A stretch of 16,614 nt of DNA from an uncultured Clostridia bacterium (GCA_946405675.1 CAMJIC010000026.1:1-16614); one strand, 5' to 3'. Numbered from the stretch's first letter, positions 7,589-15,023 are shown. Notes: generated from the letters alone by a model not told the origin. Made by a program: numbers and translations.

Positions 7589-8617
7589 ATGACGATCATT
7601 GTAACGGGAGGCGCCGGCTTTATCGGCAGCAATTTCATTTTTCACATGCTGGACAAGTATCCGGACTACAGGATCATCTGCCTGGACTGCCTGACCTATG
7701 CAGGCAACCTGAGCACCCTCGCTCCGGTCATGGACAACCCGAACTTCAGGTTCGTGAAGGAATCCATTACAGACAGGGATGCGGTGTATCGCCTTTTTGA
7801 AGAAGAGCATCCGGATATGGTTGTGAACTTCGCGGCGGAAAGCCATGTGGACCGTTCTATTGTGGATCCGGACATTTTCCTGGAGACCAACATCCGCGGG
7901 ACAACCATCCTGATGGATGCCTGCAGAAAATATGGAATCACACGCTACCATCAGGTTTCGACGGATGAGGTCTACGGAGACCTTCCGCTGGACCGGCCGG
8001 ATCTGTTCTTTACGGAGAATACGCCGATCCACACGTCGAGCCCTTATTCCAGTTCGAAAGCCTCCGCAGATCTTTTTGTGCTGGCATATCACCGTACCTA
8101 CGGGCTGCCGGTCACCATTTCCCGCTGCAGCAACAATTACGGGCCATACCATTTCCCGGAAAAGCTGATCCCGCTGATGATCATCAACGCGCTGCATGAC
8201 AAGAGCCTGCCTGTCTACGGAGAGGGGCTGAATGTCCGGGACTGGCTGTATGTGGAGGATCACTGCCGCGCCATCGACCTGATCATCCATCAGGGGCGTG
8301 TGGGGGAAGTCTACAACGTCGGCGGGCACAATGAGATGAAAAACATTGATATCGTCACAATGATTTGTGATGCTCTAGGAAAGCCCCATTCCCTGATCAC
8401 CCACGTGGAAGACCGCAAGGGCCATGACATGCGTTACGCCATTGATCCGACCAAGATCCATGAGGAGCTGGGATGGCTTCCGGAGACCAGGTTTGAGGAT
8501 GGGATTAAGAAGACGATCCAGTGGTACGTTGACCATGAGGACTGGTGGCAGCCGATCATTTCCGGAGAATATCAGTATTACTACGAGAAGATGTACGGTG
8601 ACCGAAAGAGGGTATGA
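7589..8617 (+). CDS. rmlB: dTDP-glucose 4,6-dehydratase RmlB
   Basis: A 342-residue extended short-chain dehydrogenase that converts dTDP-glucose to dTDP-4-keto-6-deoxyglucose with bound NAD. The Rossmann motif TGGAGFIG is at residues 6-13, the catalytic TDE triad at 125-127 (VSTDEVYGD), and YSSSK with Tyr153 and Lys157. NNYGPYHFPEKLIP and the GGHNEMKN/ERKGHD-like segments (DRKGHDMRYAID) are standard for RmlB. The start is set by the ribosome site (7573-7579) rather than the earlier ATG at 7580. The last codons overlap an ATGA at 8614-8617, indicating tight coupling with rmlD. Confidence 0.96.
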   Translation: MTIIVTGGAGFIGSNFIFHMLDKYPDYRIICLDCLTYAGNLSTLAPVMDNPNFRFVKESITDRDAVYRLFEEEHPDMVVNFAAESHVDRSIVDPDIFLETNIRGTTILMDACRKYGITRYHQVSTDEVYGDLPLDRPDLFFTENTPIHTSSPYSSSKASADLFVLAYHRTYGLPVTISRCSNNYGPYHFPEKLIPLMIINALHDKSLPVYGEGLNVRDWLYVEDHCRAIDLIIHQGRVGEVYNVGGHNEMKNIDIVTMICDALGKPHSLITHVEDRKGHDMRYAIDPTKIHEELGWLPETRFEDGIKKTIQWYVDHEDWWQPIISGEYQYYYEKMYGDRKRV

Positions 8618-8619
8618 AG

Positions 8620-9606
8620 ATGAAGGTGCTTGTAACCGGTGTGGCCGGGCAGCTTGGCCACGATGTGATGAATGAGCTTTCAAAGCGGGGGTATGAAGGG
8701 ATCGGAACGGATCTGGCTTTGGAGTACGCCGGGATTCAGGATGGCTCGGCCGTCACGAGGATGCCGTATGTCAGTATGGACATTACGGATCGTGCTGCAG
8801 TGGAGAAGGCTGTGCAGGAAGCCGCGCCGGACGTGGTCGTCCATTGTGCGGCGTGGACAGCCGTGGACCTGGCGGAGGATGGGGACAAGATTAATAAGGT
8901 GAAAGCTGTCAATGTGGACGGAACCCGGAATATGGCTGACGCAGCTGCGTCTGTGGGCGCTAAGATCGTATACCTGTCCACCGATTATGTGTTTGATGGA
9001 ACAGGTACCAGGCCATGGGAGCCGGATGACCGGAACTTCGCTCCGCTGAACGTGTATGGCCAGACCAAGCTGGAAGGCGAGGAGGCAGTTGCGGCTGCGA
9101 CGGACCGGTTCTTTATCGTCCGCATTGCATGGGTGTTCGGGAAAAATGGAAAGAACTTTATCAAGACGATGCTCAGCATCGGGAAAAATCACGATGAGCT
9201 GAGGGTCGTCGATGACCAGATCGGAACGCCCACCTATACCCTGGATCTTTCATCGCTTCTTGTCGATATGATTGAGACGGACCGGTTCGGGTACTACCAT
9301 GCGACCAATTCGGAGCTTGCGCCTGGGGAGGGCGGTTTCACTGCCCAGGGAACCAGGACGGGCTATATCAGCTGGTATGATTTCGCGAAGGAGATCTTCC
9401 GCCAGGCACAGCTTCTGGGGCATGAGGAGTACGATGCCTCCCACCTGAAGCTGATCCCAGTGTCCACGAAGGAATATGGCGTGTCAAAGGCAAAACGGCC
9501 GTTCAACAGCAGGCTGGACAAGAGCAAGCTGGAACGAAGCGGATTCCGCCTTCTTCCGGACTGGCAGGACGCGCTTGCAAGATACCTGAAGGAGATTGAG
9601 TTCTGA
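8620..9606 (+). CDS. rmlD: dTDP-4-dehydrorhamnose reductase RmlD
   Basis: A 328-residue NAD(P)H-dependent reductase performing the last step to dTDP-L-rhamnose. It shows VTGVAGQLGHDV (5-16), CAAWTAVDLAE, LSTDYVFDG (119-127) and the catalytic YGQTK (Tyr146, Lys150). Two starts are possible: ATG 8614, overlapping the rmlB stop as ATGA, and ATG 8620, which sits about 7 bases after AGAGGG. The second gives the usual MKVLVTG N-terminus and better spacing. The substrate-lobe loop around 229-245 (ELAPGEGGFTAQGTRTG) is somewhat longer than the version I recall from typical RmlD. It precedes rmlC with a 176-base gap that carries two hairpins. Confidence 0.94.
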   Translation: MKVLVTGVAGQLGHDVMNELSKRGYEGIGTDLALEYAGIQDGSAVTRMPYVSMDITDRAAVEKAVQEAAPDVVVHCAAWTAVDLAEDGDKINKVKAVNVDGTRNMADAAASVGAKIVYLSTDYVFDGTGTRPWEPDDRNFAPLNVYGQTKLEGEEAVAAATDRFFIVRIAWVFGKNGKNFIKTMLSIGKNHDELRVVDDQIGTPTYTLDLSSLLVDMIETDRFGYYHATNSELAPGEGGFTAQGTRTGYISWYDFAKEIFRQAQLLGHEEYDASHLKLIPVSTKEYGVSKAKRPFNSRLDKSKLERSGFRLLPDWQDALARYLKEIEF

Positions 9607-9630
9607 CAGGTTTGAAAGAGATTGCTGCTG

Positions 9631-9722
9631 TTCACGCCGTTCTCAGGGGAAGGGGCGTGAATGGGACCTGAAGAGAAGATAACGATCTAAACCTATTGCT
9701 CAGAATGTAAAGTATTCTGAGC
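9631..9722 (+). other. Two hairpins inside the rml operon (rmlD-rmlC gap)
   Basis: TTCACGCC (9631-9638) pairs with GGCGTGAA (9654-9661), and GCTCAGAAT (9698-9706) pairs perfectly with ATTCTGAGC (9714-9722) across a 7-base loop. Neither is followed by a T-tract, so neither is a clear terminator. The loop side TTGCTCAGAATGTAAAG resembles TTGCTCAGGCTGTAAAG at 13482-13498 (15 of 17). They may be an RNA-processing or stability signal or remnants of a repeat. Confidence 0.5.
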
Positions 9723-9782
9723 TGAGGGGGCTGAATTGTTGCAGGATCAGTACGATAGAGAGCAGAAAAAGGGAGCACATAC

Positions 9783-10388
9783 ATGGGACAGATAACAGTG
9801 ACGAAAACGCCGATCGAAGGACTGTATGTCATTGAGCCGGCGGTGCATGGCGACAGCCGTGGTTATTTTATGGAGACCTATAACCAGAACGACATGCATG
9901 AAGCAGGGCTCGACATGGTATTCGTACAGGACAATCAGTCCTGTTCCTCGAAGGGCGTGCTGAGAGGATTGCATTTTCAGAAACAGTATCCCCAGGGAAA
10001 GCTGGTGCGTGTGATCCGCGGCCGGGTGTTTGACGTTGCAGTGGATCTTCGGTCGGGAAGCAGTACATTCGGCAAATGGTACGGCGTGGAGCTGACGGAG
10101 GAAAACCATAAGCAGTTCTATATTTCAGAAGGCTTCGCACATGGATTTCTTGTCCTGTCGGATGTGGCGGAGTTCTGTTATAAATGCACGGATTTTTATC
10201 ATCCGGGCGATGAGGGCGGCCTGGCCTGGAACGATCCTTCCATAGGCATTCAGTGGCCGGAGCTTGAGGGGACTTATCAGGGCAGTGCTGCAGTGGGTGA
10301 CTACCATCTTTCAGACGGCACGCCGCTGAACCTGTCTGAGAAGGATACCAGATGGGAAGTGCTCTCAAAGTCTTATCATTTTGAGTGA
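9783..10388 (+). CDS. rmlC: dTDP-4-dehydrorhamnose 3,5-epimerase RmlC
   Basis: A 201-residue cupin-fold epimerase converting dTDP-4-keto-6-deoxyglucose to dTDP-4-keto-L-rhamnose, between the RmlB and RmlD steps. Family motifs are HGDSRGYFMETY (22-33), VLRGLHFQ with catalytic His64, VRVIRGRVFDVAVDLR (75-90), GFAHGF (118-122), YKCTDFY (133-139) and WNDPSIGIQWP, whose Asp is the likely partner of the His. Length is slightly above the usual 180-190 because of the C-terminal tail. GGGAG at 9771-9775 lies 7 bases before the ATG. It completes the pathway; the dipeptidase gene follows after 56 bases and may be read from the same transcript. Confidence 0.95.
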   Translation: MGQITVTKTPIEGLYVIEPAVHGDSRGYFMETYNQNDMHEAGLDMVFVQDNQSCSSKGVLRGLHFQKQYPQGKLVRVIRGRVFDVAVDLRSGSSTFGKWYGVELTEENHKQFYISEGFAHGFLVLSDVAEFCYKCTDFYHPGDEGGLAWNDPSIGIQWPELEGTYQGSAAVGDYHLSDGTPLNLSEKDTRWEVLSKSYHFE

Positions 10389-10444
10389 TGGGAACTGTTA
10401 CGATATTGCATTGTATTTCGTGATATAGCAAAGGAACATGGTGA

Positions 10445-11902
10445 ATGAAAACGCCGGAGTATAAAGAACGAATTGATGCATGGGTGGATGCCCATCAGGA
10501 CCAGATCCTGGAGGATCTGAAGAAGCTGGTCAGGATTCCTTCCGTGCGGGGCGTGCCGGAGGAGGGAATGCCTTACGGAAGGATGCCGGCCCAGGCCGTT
10601 CAGGCGATGCAGGAGCTGATGCAGCAGTATGGCTTTGGAACGGTTAACTATGAGAATCATTGTGTGGCAGGAGACCTGGAGGGTGCCGGGACGAAGGCGC
10701 TGGACATCCTGACGCATCTGGACGTGGTGCCGGTGTCGGACGATTGGACGAAGACCGCACCCTTTGAGCCGCTCATCGAAGGAGACCGGATCTATGGACG
10801 CGGGACCAGTGATGACAAGGGGCCTGCTGTGGCTGCGCTGTATGCAATGCGGTGCATCAAGGAGCTGGGGCTTCCCCTTGCAAGAGGCGTGCGCCTGATC
10901 TGCGGATCGGATGAGGAATGCGGGTCAGGAGATCTGAAGTATTATTACAGCCGGGAAGAGGAAGCGCTGTATTCCATTTCCCCGGACGCGGATTACCCAT
11001 TGATCCATATTGAGAAGGGGCGGCTGCAGGGAGAATTCAGCGCCTGCGGGACGGATGAAGCGAAGGCCGGAAAGCCCCGGAACGTGCGCGTGGTACGGAT
11101 CGAGGCCGGCGATACGCCCAACATTGTCCCGGGGAAGGGGACTGTGATCCTGTCTGGCGTAAACGAGGCACAGCTCAAGGAGGCTGTTTCCGGGACCGGC
11201 GCCGCAGAGGGGACATTTTCCTTTGAGGCGGATGGGGATCATGAAGATCGGTTCCTTGTCAGGGTGAAAACGCAGTCTGCCCATGCCGCGTCTCCGCAGG
11301 ATGGCGTAAATGCAGTCACGCTGATCCTGGAGTTCCTGAAGCACCTGGACCTGGCTGGCCTTGGCGGAGAGAAGATGCTGCTTCAGGCAGGGAAGCTGTG
11401 GCCCCACGGGGACCATCACGGCAGGGCACTGGGAATTGATTATAAGGATGAAGAGAGCGGCGATCTCACGATGTCGCTGGATATCCTCAGGTATGAGACT
11501 TCGCCGGATCAGGCTTCCTGGAGCCTGTCAGGATGCTTTGACTGCAGGGCACCGATCTGCTGCAACGACAGTAATCTGACGGTCAAGGTGAGGGAACGTC
11601 TTCATGAGGCTGGGCTTGAGATGAAGGATCAGCCTATGGTTCCCGCCCATTATGTGAGCGCAGACTCAGAGCTTGTGGTTAAGCTTCTGGAATCTTACGA
11701 GCTCTATTTCGGCAAAAAAGGAAAACCCGTCGCGATCGGCGGAGGAACCTATGTACATGAACTGAAACGGGGAGTAGCATTCGGCTGTGCAGTCCCGGAG
11801 GTGGACAACCGGATGCACGGGGACGATGAATTCATGGAGATCCCCATGCTGATGAAGAGCACGAAGATCCTGGCAGACGCAATCCTCCGGCTCTGCGGCT
11901 GA
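10445..11902 (+). CDS. pepV: PepV-type M20 family dipeptidase
   Basis: A 485-residue zinc aminopeptidase/dipeptidase of the M20A (PepV/Sapep) group, acting on dipeptides in the cytosol. Zinc-site and catalytic residues are visible: His91 and Asp93 in LTHLDVVP, Asp123 in GRGTSDDKGP, Glu157-Glu158 in GSDEECGS, Asp181 in SPDADYP and His438 in GGGTYVHELKRG. The lid domain lies between about 190 and 400. AAGGA at 10431-10435 sits 9 bases before the ATG. No promoter of its own is obvious. It is a housekeeping peptidase with no direct link to rhamnose synthesis. Its stop codon abuts the half-palindrome D. Confidence 0.93.
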   Translation: MKTPEYKERIDAWVDAHQDQILEDLKKLVRIPSVRGVPEEGMPYGRMPAQAVQAMQELMQQYGFGTVNYENHCVAGDLEGAGTKALDILTHLDVVPVSDDWTKTAPFEPLIEGDRIYGRGTSDDKGPAVAALYAMRCIKELGLPLARGVRLICGSDEECGSGDLKYYYSREEEALYSISPDADYPLIHIEKGRLQGEFSACGTDEAKAGKPRNVRVVRIEAGDTPNIVPGKGTVILSGVNEAQLKEAVSGTGAAEGTFSFEADGDHEDRFLVRVKTQSAHAASPQDGVNAVTLILEFLKHLDLAGLGGEKMLLQAGKLWPHGDHHGRALGIDYKDEESGDLTMSLDILRYETSPDQASWSLSGCFDCRAPICCNDSNLTVKVRERLHEAGLEMKDQPMVPAHYVSADSELVVKLLESYELYFGKKGKPVAIGGGTYVHELKRGVAFGCAVPEVDNRMHGDDEFMEIPMLMKSTKILADAILRLCG

Positions 11903-11937
11903 CAGGCTGGCCCGTTCGCAGCGATGTGACTTGTGAC
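11903..11937 (+). repeat. Dispersed palindromic element, half copy D
   Basis: It begins at the first base after the pepV stop codon. The segment starts CAGGCTGGCCCG and ends GATGTGACTTGTGAC, and aligns without gaps to the right half of copy C (5131-5165). The left arm, which should lie in the end of pepV, is absent. It is not followed by a T-tract, so it is not a terminator by itself. Confidence 0.65.
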
Positions 11938-11975
11938 CAGCCCGGTAAATCAGCGATAAACGGCAGCCAGCTACA

Positions 11976-12004
11976 TTGATTTTTCAACGGCGGTTTGCTA
12001 TGAT
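11976..12004 (+). promoter_or_regulatory. Sigma-70 type promoter for the lipoprotein gene
   Basis: TTGATT (11976-11981), a 17-base spacer and TATGAT (11999-12004). Predicted start near 12011, giving a leader of about 50 bases with a strong AAGGGGAGG ribosome site (12047-12055). Confidence 0.7.
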
Positions 12005-12060
12005 TAGCACGTATTTTTTGTAACACCAACAGGGGGACGATGTAATAAGGGGAGGAAACA

Positions 12061-12543
12061 ATGAGGAAAATTGGAAAAAGAATCGTACTCGCAGCATGCA
12101 TTGTATTCAGCGCACTGGTCATGACCGCCTGCTCCGGATCGGGAGGATCGAAGAAGGAGATTGACGTGGCGAAGGTGGCGGATGAGCTGAATGCTTCCGT
12201 TATCACCACCGACAAGCTGACTGAGACAAAGAGTGAGATGCTGGGGAGCATTTACTTCTTTGAGGATGGGCAGGTCGAGATCAGCAAGGTGTATATGAGC
12301 GGGAACGCTACGGCGGATGAGATCGTGGTGGTTTCCTGCAAGGACGAGGAGACAGCGAAAGAAGTAGCGGATCTTCTGAAGATGCGTGTGAAGAATCAGA
12401 AGGAGCTGTTCTCCACCTACAACGCCGACGAAGCAGCGAAGCTCGACAAGGCGATCGTGAAGTCCAGCGGAAAGTACGCTGTTCTGTGTGTATGCGATGA
12501 CTATGAGAAGGCTGAAAGTATCCTGAAGGAAGCAGGGTTCTGA
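12061..12543 (+). CDS. DUF4358-like lipoprotein
   Basis: A 160-residue exported protein with a positively charged N-terminus (MRKIGKRIV), a hydrophobic core and a lipobox-like LVMTAC with Cys24 as the lipidated residue. A Ser/Gly linker (SGSGGSKK) and a small mixed alpha/beta domain of about 125 residues follow. The pattern of an EISKVYMSGNATADEIVVV strand, a Lys-rich helix ending in RVKNQKELFSTYNADEAAKL, then YAVLCVCDDYEKA fits the DUF4358 family as I remember it. That family's function is unknown to me; such lipoproteins are often seen near MBOAT/DHHW acylation genes in Clostridia, which would fit the genes 1-3 kb downstream. Family assignment is by pattern recall, not by a search. It has its own promoter and a strong hairpin downstream. 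Confidence 0.8.
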   Translation: MRKIGKRIVLAACIVFSALVMTACSGSGGSKKEIDVAKVADELNASVITTDKLTETKSEMLGSIYFFEDGQVEISKVYMSGNATADEIVVVSCKDEETAKEVADLLKMRVKNQKELFSTYNADEAAKLDKAIVKSSGKYAVLCVCDDYEKAESILKEAGF

Positions 12544-12647
12544 TCAGATCGGACGGACAGACATACGGCCGGCTGAGATTTTTTTACAGGACCGGGAACA
12601 TGATAAAACCGGAAAAGACAAAACGGGAAAGAAAAGAACCGGTTAAG

Positions 12648-12688
12648 ACAGGGGCTGCCGCAATTCATGTTGCGGCAGCCCCTGTTTG
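12648..12688. terminator. Intrinsic terminator-like hairpin after the lipoprotein gene
   Basis: A perfect 16-bp stem (12648-12663, ACAGGGGCTGCCGCAA, with 12670-12685) and a 6-base loop, followed only by a short TTTG run. It probably ends lipoprotein transcription before vapBC. A poorer stem with a run of seven T (12579-12585) lies upstream and could be an additional terminator. Confidence 0.7.
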
Positions 12689-12734
12689 TAAATGTCCTTG
12701 AAATGGTATGCTGGCTTTTTAGTCTTCATAGGAG

Positions 12735-12755
12735 TATACTGAACATGTGTACATG
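12735..12755 (+). promoter_or_regulatory. Putative vapBC -10 box and operator palindrome
   Basis: TATACT at 12735-12740 is a good -10 hexamer but has only a weak -35 (TGGCTT, 17 bases upstream). Just after it, CATGT-GT-ACATG (12744-12755) is a palindrome placed at the expected transcription start, where a VapB-VapC complex would repress its own operon. Operator function is inferred from position. Confidence 0.45.
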
Positions 12756-12789
12756 ACGTATCTGTAATTAGAAAGGGGGATGATCTCTG

Positions 12790-13032
12790 ATGGAACTTGC
12801 AACTACATGTGTTTTTCAGAATGGTAATAGCCAGGCGATCCGAATCCCTGCAGAAATGCGTACAGGCATCAAGGATTATTACATTCGTAAAGTTGGTGAT
12901 ATGTTCATTATCTACCCGATTGATGACCCATGGGCTCCTGCACGTCAGGTGGTTGGTACTTTTCCTGAAGATTTTATGGCTGACAGGAATCAGCCCGTCT
13001 GGGATCAGGTTCCACTCAGGGAGGAACTGTGA
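12790..13032 (+). CDS. vapB: VapB-family antitoxin (AbrB/MazE-type DNA-binding)
   Basis: An 80-residue antitoxin. Its first half is a swapped-hairpin AbrB-like fold with the hallmark VFQNGNSQAIRIPAEMR (about 8-24), which binds the operon's own promoter. The C-terminal half (DDPWAPARQVVGTFPEDFM onward) is the toxin-neutralising tail. AAAGGGGG at 12772-12779 lies 10 bases before the ATG. The stop codon overlaps the toxin start (TGATG at 13030-13034), the usual coupled antitoxin-toxin arrangement. It appears intact even though the partner toxin frame is interrupted. Confidence 0.88.
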   Translation: MELATTCVFQNGNSQAIRIPAEMRTGIKDYYIRKVGDMFIIYPIDDPWAPARQVVGTFPEDFMADRNQPVWDQVPLREEL

Positions 13033-13430
13033 TGTACCTGCTCGACACAAACATCTGCATCTACGTGATGAAGAACAGATACCCGGTTCTTACTGAAAAG
13101 GTGTTTTCCTTCAGCCCTTCCCAGATCGCGATGTCATCGGTTACCATTTTTGAACTGGAATACGGTGCTGCAAAAAGCAATTGGGGAGAAAGAACCAGAC
13201 ATCGATTGGGACAGTTTATCGCTCCGTTTACAATCCTTCCATTTGACAGCGATGATGCTGTCACGGCAGGGAGAATACGAGGCTTTTTGGAGAAACAGGG
13301 GAATATCATAGGCCCGTATGATTATCAGATTGCTGCTTAGGGAATAGCGAAAGGGTTTACAGTTGTCACTCACAACATACGGGAATTTGAACGTATTCCC
13401 GGTATAATCCTTGAAGACTGGGTTGAATAA
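13032..13430 (+). pseudogene. vapC: VapC-family PIN-domain toxin, interrupted by an in-frame amber codon
   Basis: A PIN-domain ribonuclease that normally cleaves tRNA or other RNA. MYLLDTNICIYVM (Asp5), SVTIFELEYGA (Glu41) and GPYDYQIAA (Asp97) supply three conserved acidic residues. Codon 103 is TAG (13338-13340), giving a 102-residue product. The same frame then continues GIAKGFTVVTHNIREFERIP and onward to TAA at 13428-13430. That is the normal VapC C-terminus, and the total of 132 codons is the normal family length. A single C-to-T change of a CAG Gln codon would explain it. The truncated product lacks the final strand and THNxREF segment, so it is probably inactive. Start is ATG 13032 (a GTG at 13029 is also possible), with AGGGAGG 7 bases upstream. 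Amber readthrough or a sequencing error are alternatives. Confidence 0.85.
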
Positions 13431-13443
13431 CCCGGTCTTTTTT
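13416..13443 (+). terminator. Intrinsic terminator of vapBC
   Basis: GACTGGGTT (13416-13424) pairs with AACCCGGTC (13429-13437; one G-U pair) across a 4-base loop, followed by six T (13438-13443). The stem contains the stop codon of the full-length vapC frame, which supports the view that the original gene ended at 13430. Confidence 0.9.
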
Positions 13444-13452
13444 GTTCAGGTT

Positions 13453-13498
13453 CGTAATTCTTCAGAACCTGTTTTGAACAGTTGCTCAGGCTGTAAAG
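13453..13498 (+). repeat. Second repeat family, copy downstream of vapC
   Basis: CGTAATTCTTCAGAACC followed by TGTTTTGAACAGTTG aligns without gaps to 6509-6546 (27 of 38). The following TTGCTCAGGCTGTAAAG (13482-13498) resembles 9696-9712 in the rmlD-rmlC gap. It is intergenic, lying between the vapBC and SGNH-gene terminators. Confidence 0.5.
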
Positions 13499-13524
13499 AG
13501 GGATCTGTGAGGTGAAATGAAAAA

Positions 13525-13552
13525 GAGCCACCGCATTTTCGTGCGGCAGCCC
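13525..13552. terminator. Intrinsic terminator of the SGNH gene (also usable from the plus strand)
   Basis: GAGCCACCGCA (13525-13535) pairs with TGCGGCAGCCC (13542-13552), including wobble pairs, across a 6-base loop. On the minus strand it is followed by CTTTTTCATTTC, and on the plus strand by TTTCTTTT. Confidence 0.8.
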
Positions 13553-13578
13553 TTTCTTTTCTTCATCATTGAGAAGCG

Positions 13579-14823
13579 TCAGCCGGCGCTGACCTCCTCG
13601 ATCAGCTTCTCCGTGCTTTTTTCGGTACTTTTTTCCGTCGCCGGTACGGCATTTGCGATATCATCCGGATTGGCAGCCCTGGCTTTTTCAAATTCCTCAT
13701 CCGTGATGTAGTGCGTTTTCAGGTAATCCAGCATCATGGCCAGATAGTCGGGATACAGATGAATGCCGTCAGAGGACGCATCCTGGATCAGGCCGCCGTA
13801 TCCGTTGGAGAAGATCTCGTTCAGGTTCAGGTAGTAGCTGTACCAAAGTTCCTCGCAGGCCTGGAGGATGTAGCCGTTGATCGTGCGGACATTGTCATTG
13901 TTGTCATACTCGTAACCCGGGGCGATCTTGGATTCTTCCACGTAGATGACAGAGCACACATAGATGATCGCCTTTGGCTGCAACTCGTGAAAACGCTCCA
14001 GGACGGACTTAAACTGCGGAAGGAACATATCCCACGGATAATAGCCCAGGTCATTCGCGCCAAGCATCAGGTAGATCTTATCATACTGCTGCCCGCTCAG
14101 CCCCTGATAGACGGAGATGTTGCCGCCTGCGGTTGAGATGATCTGCCTGTCCATATCCTCGATCGAAAGACCGACACCGGTCAGGAAGGTTCCCTGCGTG
14201 ATCCCGGAGGCATTCCGGAATCCCTCCATCCGGGAATCTCCGATGAAGACGGCATTGTTGAAGTAGGAATCATCCACAGCCTTGCTCTGCTGCCTGACGA
14301 CCTTCGGGCTGTCGATGTACTCAGGAGACTGCGTATCCACCGTACCGGAGGCGGTGCTCTCAGATACATCTGTGATCAGATCCTGGCCTCCGCCGGCAAG
14401 CGTACCGCCGGCCAGTGCCGACACAGTGGACGGGGCAGCGGGGGTTGTTGTACTCTCCCTGGTTGAAACGGCAGTTCCGGCATCTGCGGAGCTTTGCAAA
14501 ATGCCCTCTGTCTCTGCCTGATTGCTCGAATGCATGATCTCGACATTGGTTCCCACCCGGTGTGAGAACAGCCGGTAGATGACATTGCCCTCAAAGACCA
14601 CCAGAACCAGGCAGACCAGGGCCAGCAGACGGGCAATCATGAACCTTCCGGCATCTGCACGTAAGATTCTGCTCCTTTGCCTCTTTTTTCCAGATGTACG
14701 GGAACGTCCCGGGGAAGCGGAAGAAGACGATGAAGCATCAAAAGACCGGGCAGTCGTCTTCCTGGCGGATGACGAAGAATTCCGTTCCGTTTCATCCGAT
14801 ACGCCGGACGGTTTATAATCCAT
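13579..14823 (-). CDS. Membrane-anchored SGNH/GDSL-type hydrolase or acetyltransferase domain protein
   Basis: A 414-residue protein with a Ser/Arg/Lys-rich cytoplasmic tail (1-60), one transmembrane helix (about 62-78), a low-complexity Ser/Thr/Ala linker (about 98-165) and an extracytoplasmic SGNH domain (about 185-375). Catalytic blocks are visible: FIGDSR with Ser197, GAND with Asn257, and SSDGIHL with Asp352 and His355. The C-terminus carries a STEKSTEK repeat. The domain belongs to the family of extracellular O-acetyl esterases and acetyltransferases. Divergent placement from an MBOAT acyltransferase under overlapping promoters suggests that it transfers or removes acetyl groups on a surface glycan. 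AAAGGAG lies 10 bases before the start codon. Direction of catalysis and target are not evident. Confidence 0.87.
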   Translation of the reverse strand: MDYKPSGVSDETERNSSSSARKTTARSFDASSSSSASPGRSRTSGKKRQRSRILRADAGRFMIARLLALVCLVLVVFEGNVIYRLFSHRVGTNVEIMHSSNQAETEGILQSSADAGTAVSTRESTTTPAAPSTVSALAGGTLAGGGQDLITDVSESTASGTVDTQSPEYIDSPKVVRQQSKAVDDSYFNNAVFIGDSRMEGFRNASGITQGTFLTGVGLSIEDMDRQIISTAGGNISVYQGLSGQQYDKIYLMLGANDLGYYPWDMFLPQFKSVLERFHELQPKAIIYVCSVIYVEESKIAPGYEYDNNDNVRTINGYILQACEELWYSYYLNLNEIFSNGYGGLIQDASSDGIHLYPDYLAMMLDYLKTHYITDEEFEKARAANPDDIANAVPATEKSTEKSTEKLIEEVSAG

Positions 14824-14895
14824 TGGATTCGATCTCCTTTATGACGCATCCGGATATGCATATACATCCGGAGAGCCTGACTATTCAGTGTTTCA

Positions 14896-14953
14896 GTTAC
14901 AAGGCGCACCCCTGCCCGCAGACCGCCCCGCTGGCAGGGGTATGACTTGTAAC
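14896..14953. repeat. Dispersed palindromic element, copy E (leader of SGNH gene)
   Basis: The best-preserved copy: GTTACAAGGCGCACCCCTGCC-type left arm against GGCAGGGGTATGACTTGTAAC-type right arm, pairing at 18 of 21 positions, with perfect outer 8 bp (GTTACAAG/CTTGTAAC) and perfect inner ACCCCTGCC/GGCAGGGGT. On the minus strand it starts about 36 bases after the predicted SGNH transcription start and ends 72 bases before the start codon. Confidence 0.85.
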
Positions 14954-14976
14954 GTATTGTGTATGAAAAGTCACAG

Positions 14977-15005
14977 TTGAACACAATACTTTATTATTAT
15001 ATAAT
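14977..15005 (+). promoter_or_regulatory. Sigma-70 type promoter for the MBOAT gene
   Basis: TTGAAC (14977-14982), 17-base spacer, TATAAT (15000-15005). Predicted start near 15012, giving a leader of about 124 bases that contains palindromic copy F. Its -10 box overlaps that of the divergent SGNH promoter. Confidence 0.75.
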
Positions 15006-15023
15006 AACCCGGTTGATTGTCAA
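14996..15023 (-). promoter_or_regulatory. Sigma-70 type promoter for the SGNH gene
   Basis: On the minus strand, TTGACA (15018-15023), a 16-base spacer and TATAAT (14996-15001), both exact consensus. Predicted start near 14989. The -10 region shares bases 15000-15001 with the plus-strand promoter, so the two cannot be occupied together. Confidence 0.75.

Noticed and set aside
12643..13050. 135-codon minus-strand frame opposite vapB
   Set aside because: It starts inside vapB antisense and ends in the terminator hairpin; vapB on the plus strand has clear family motifs.
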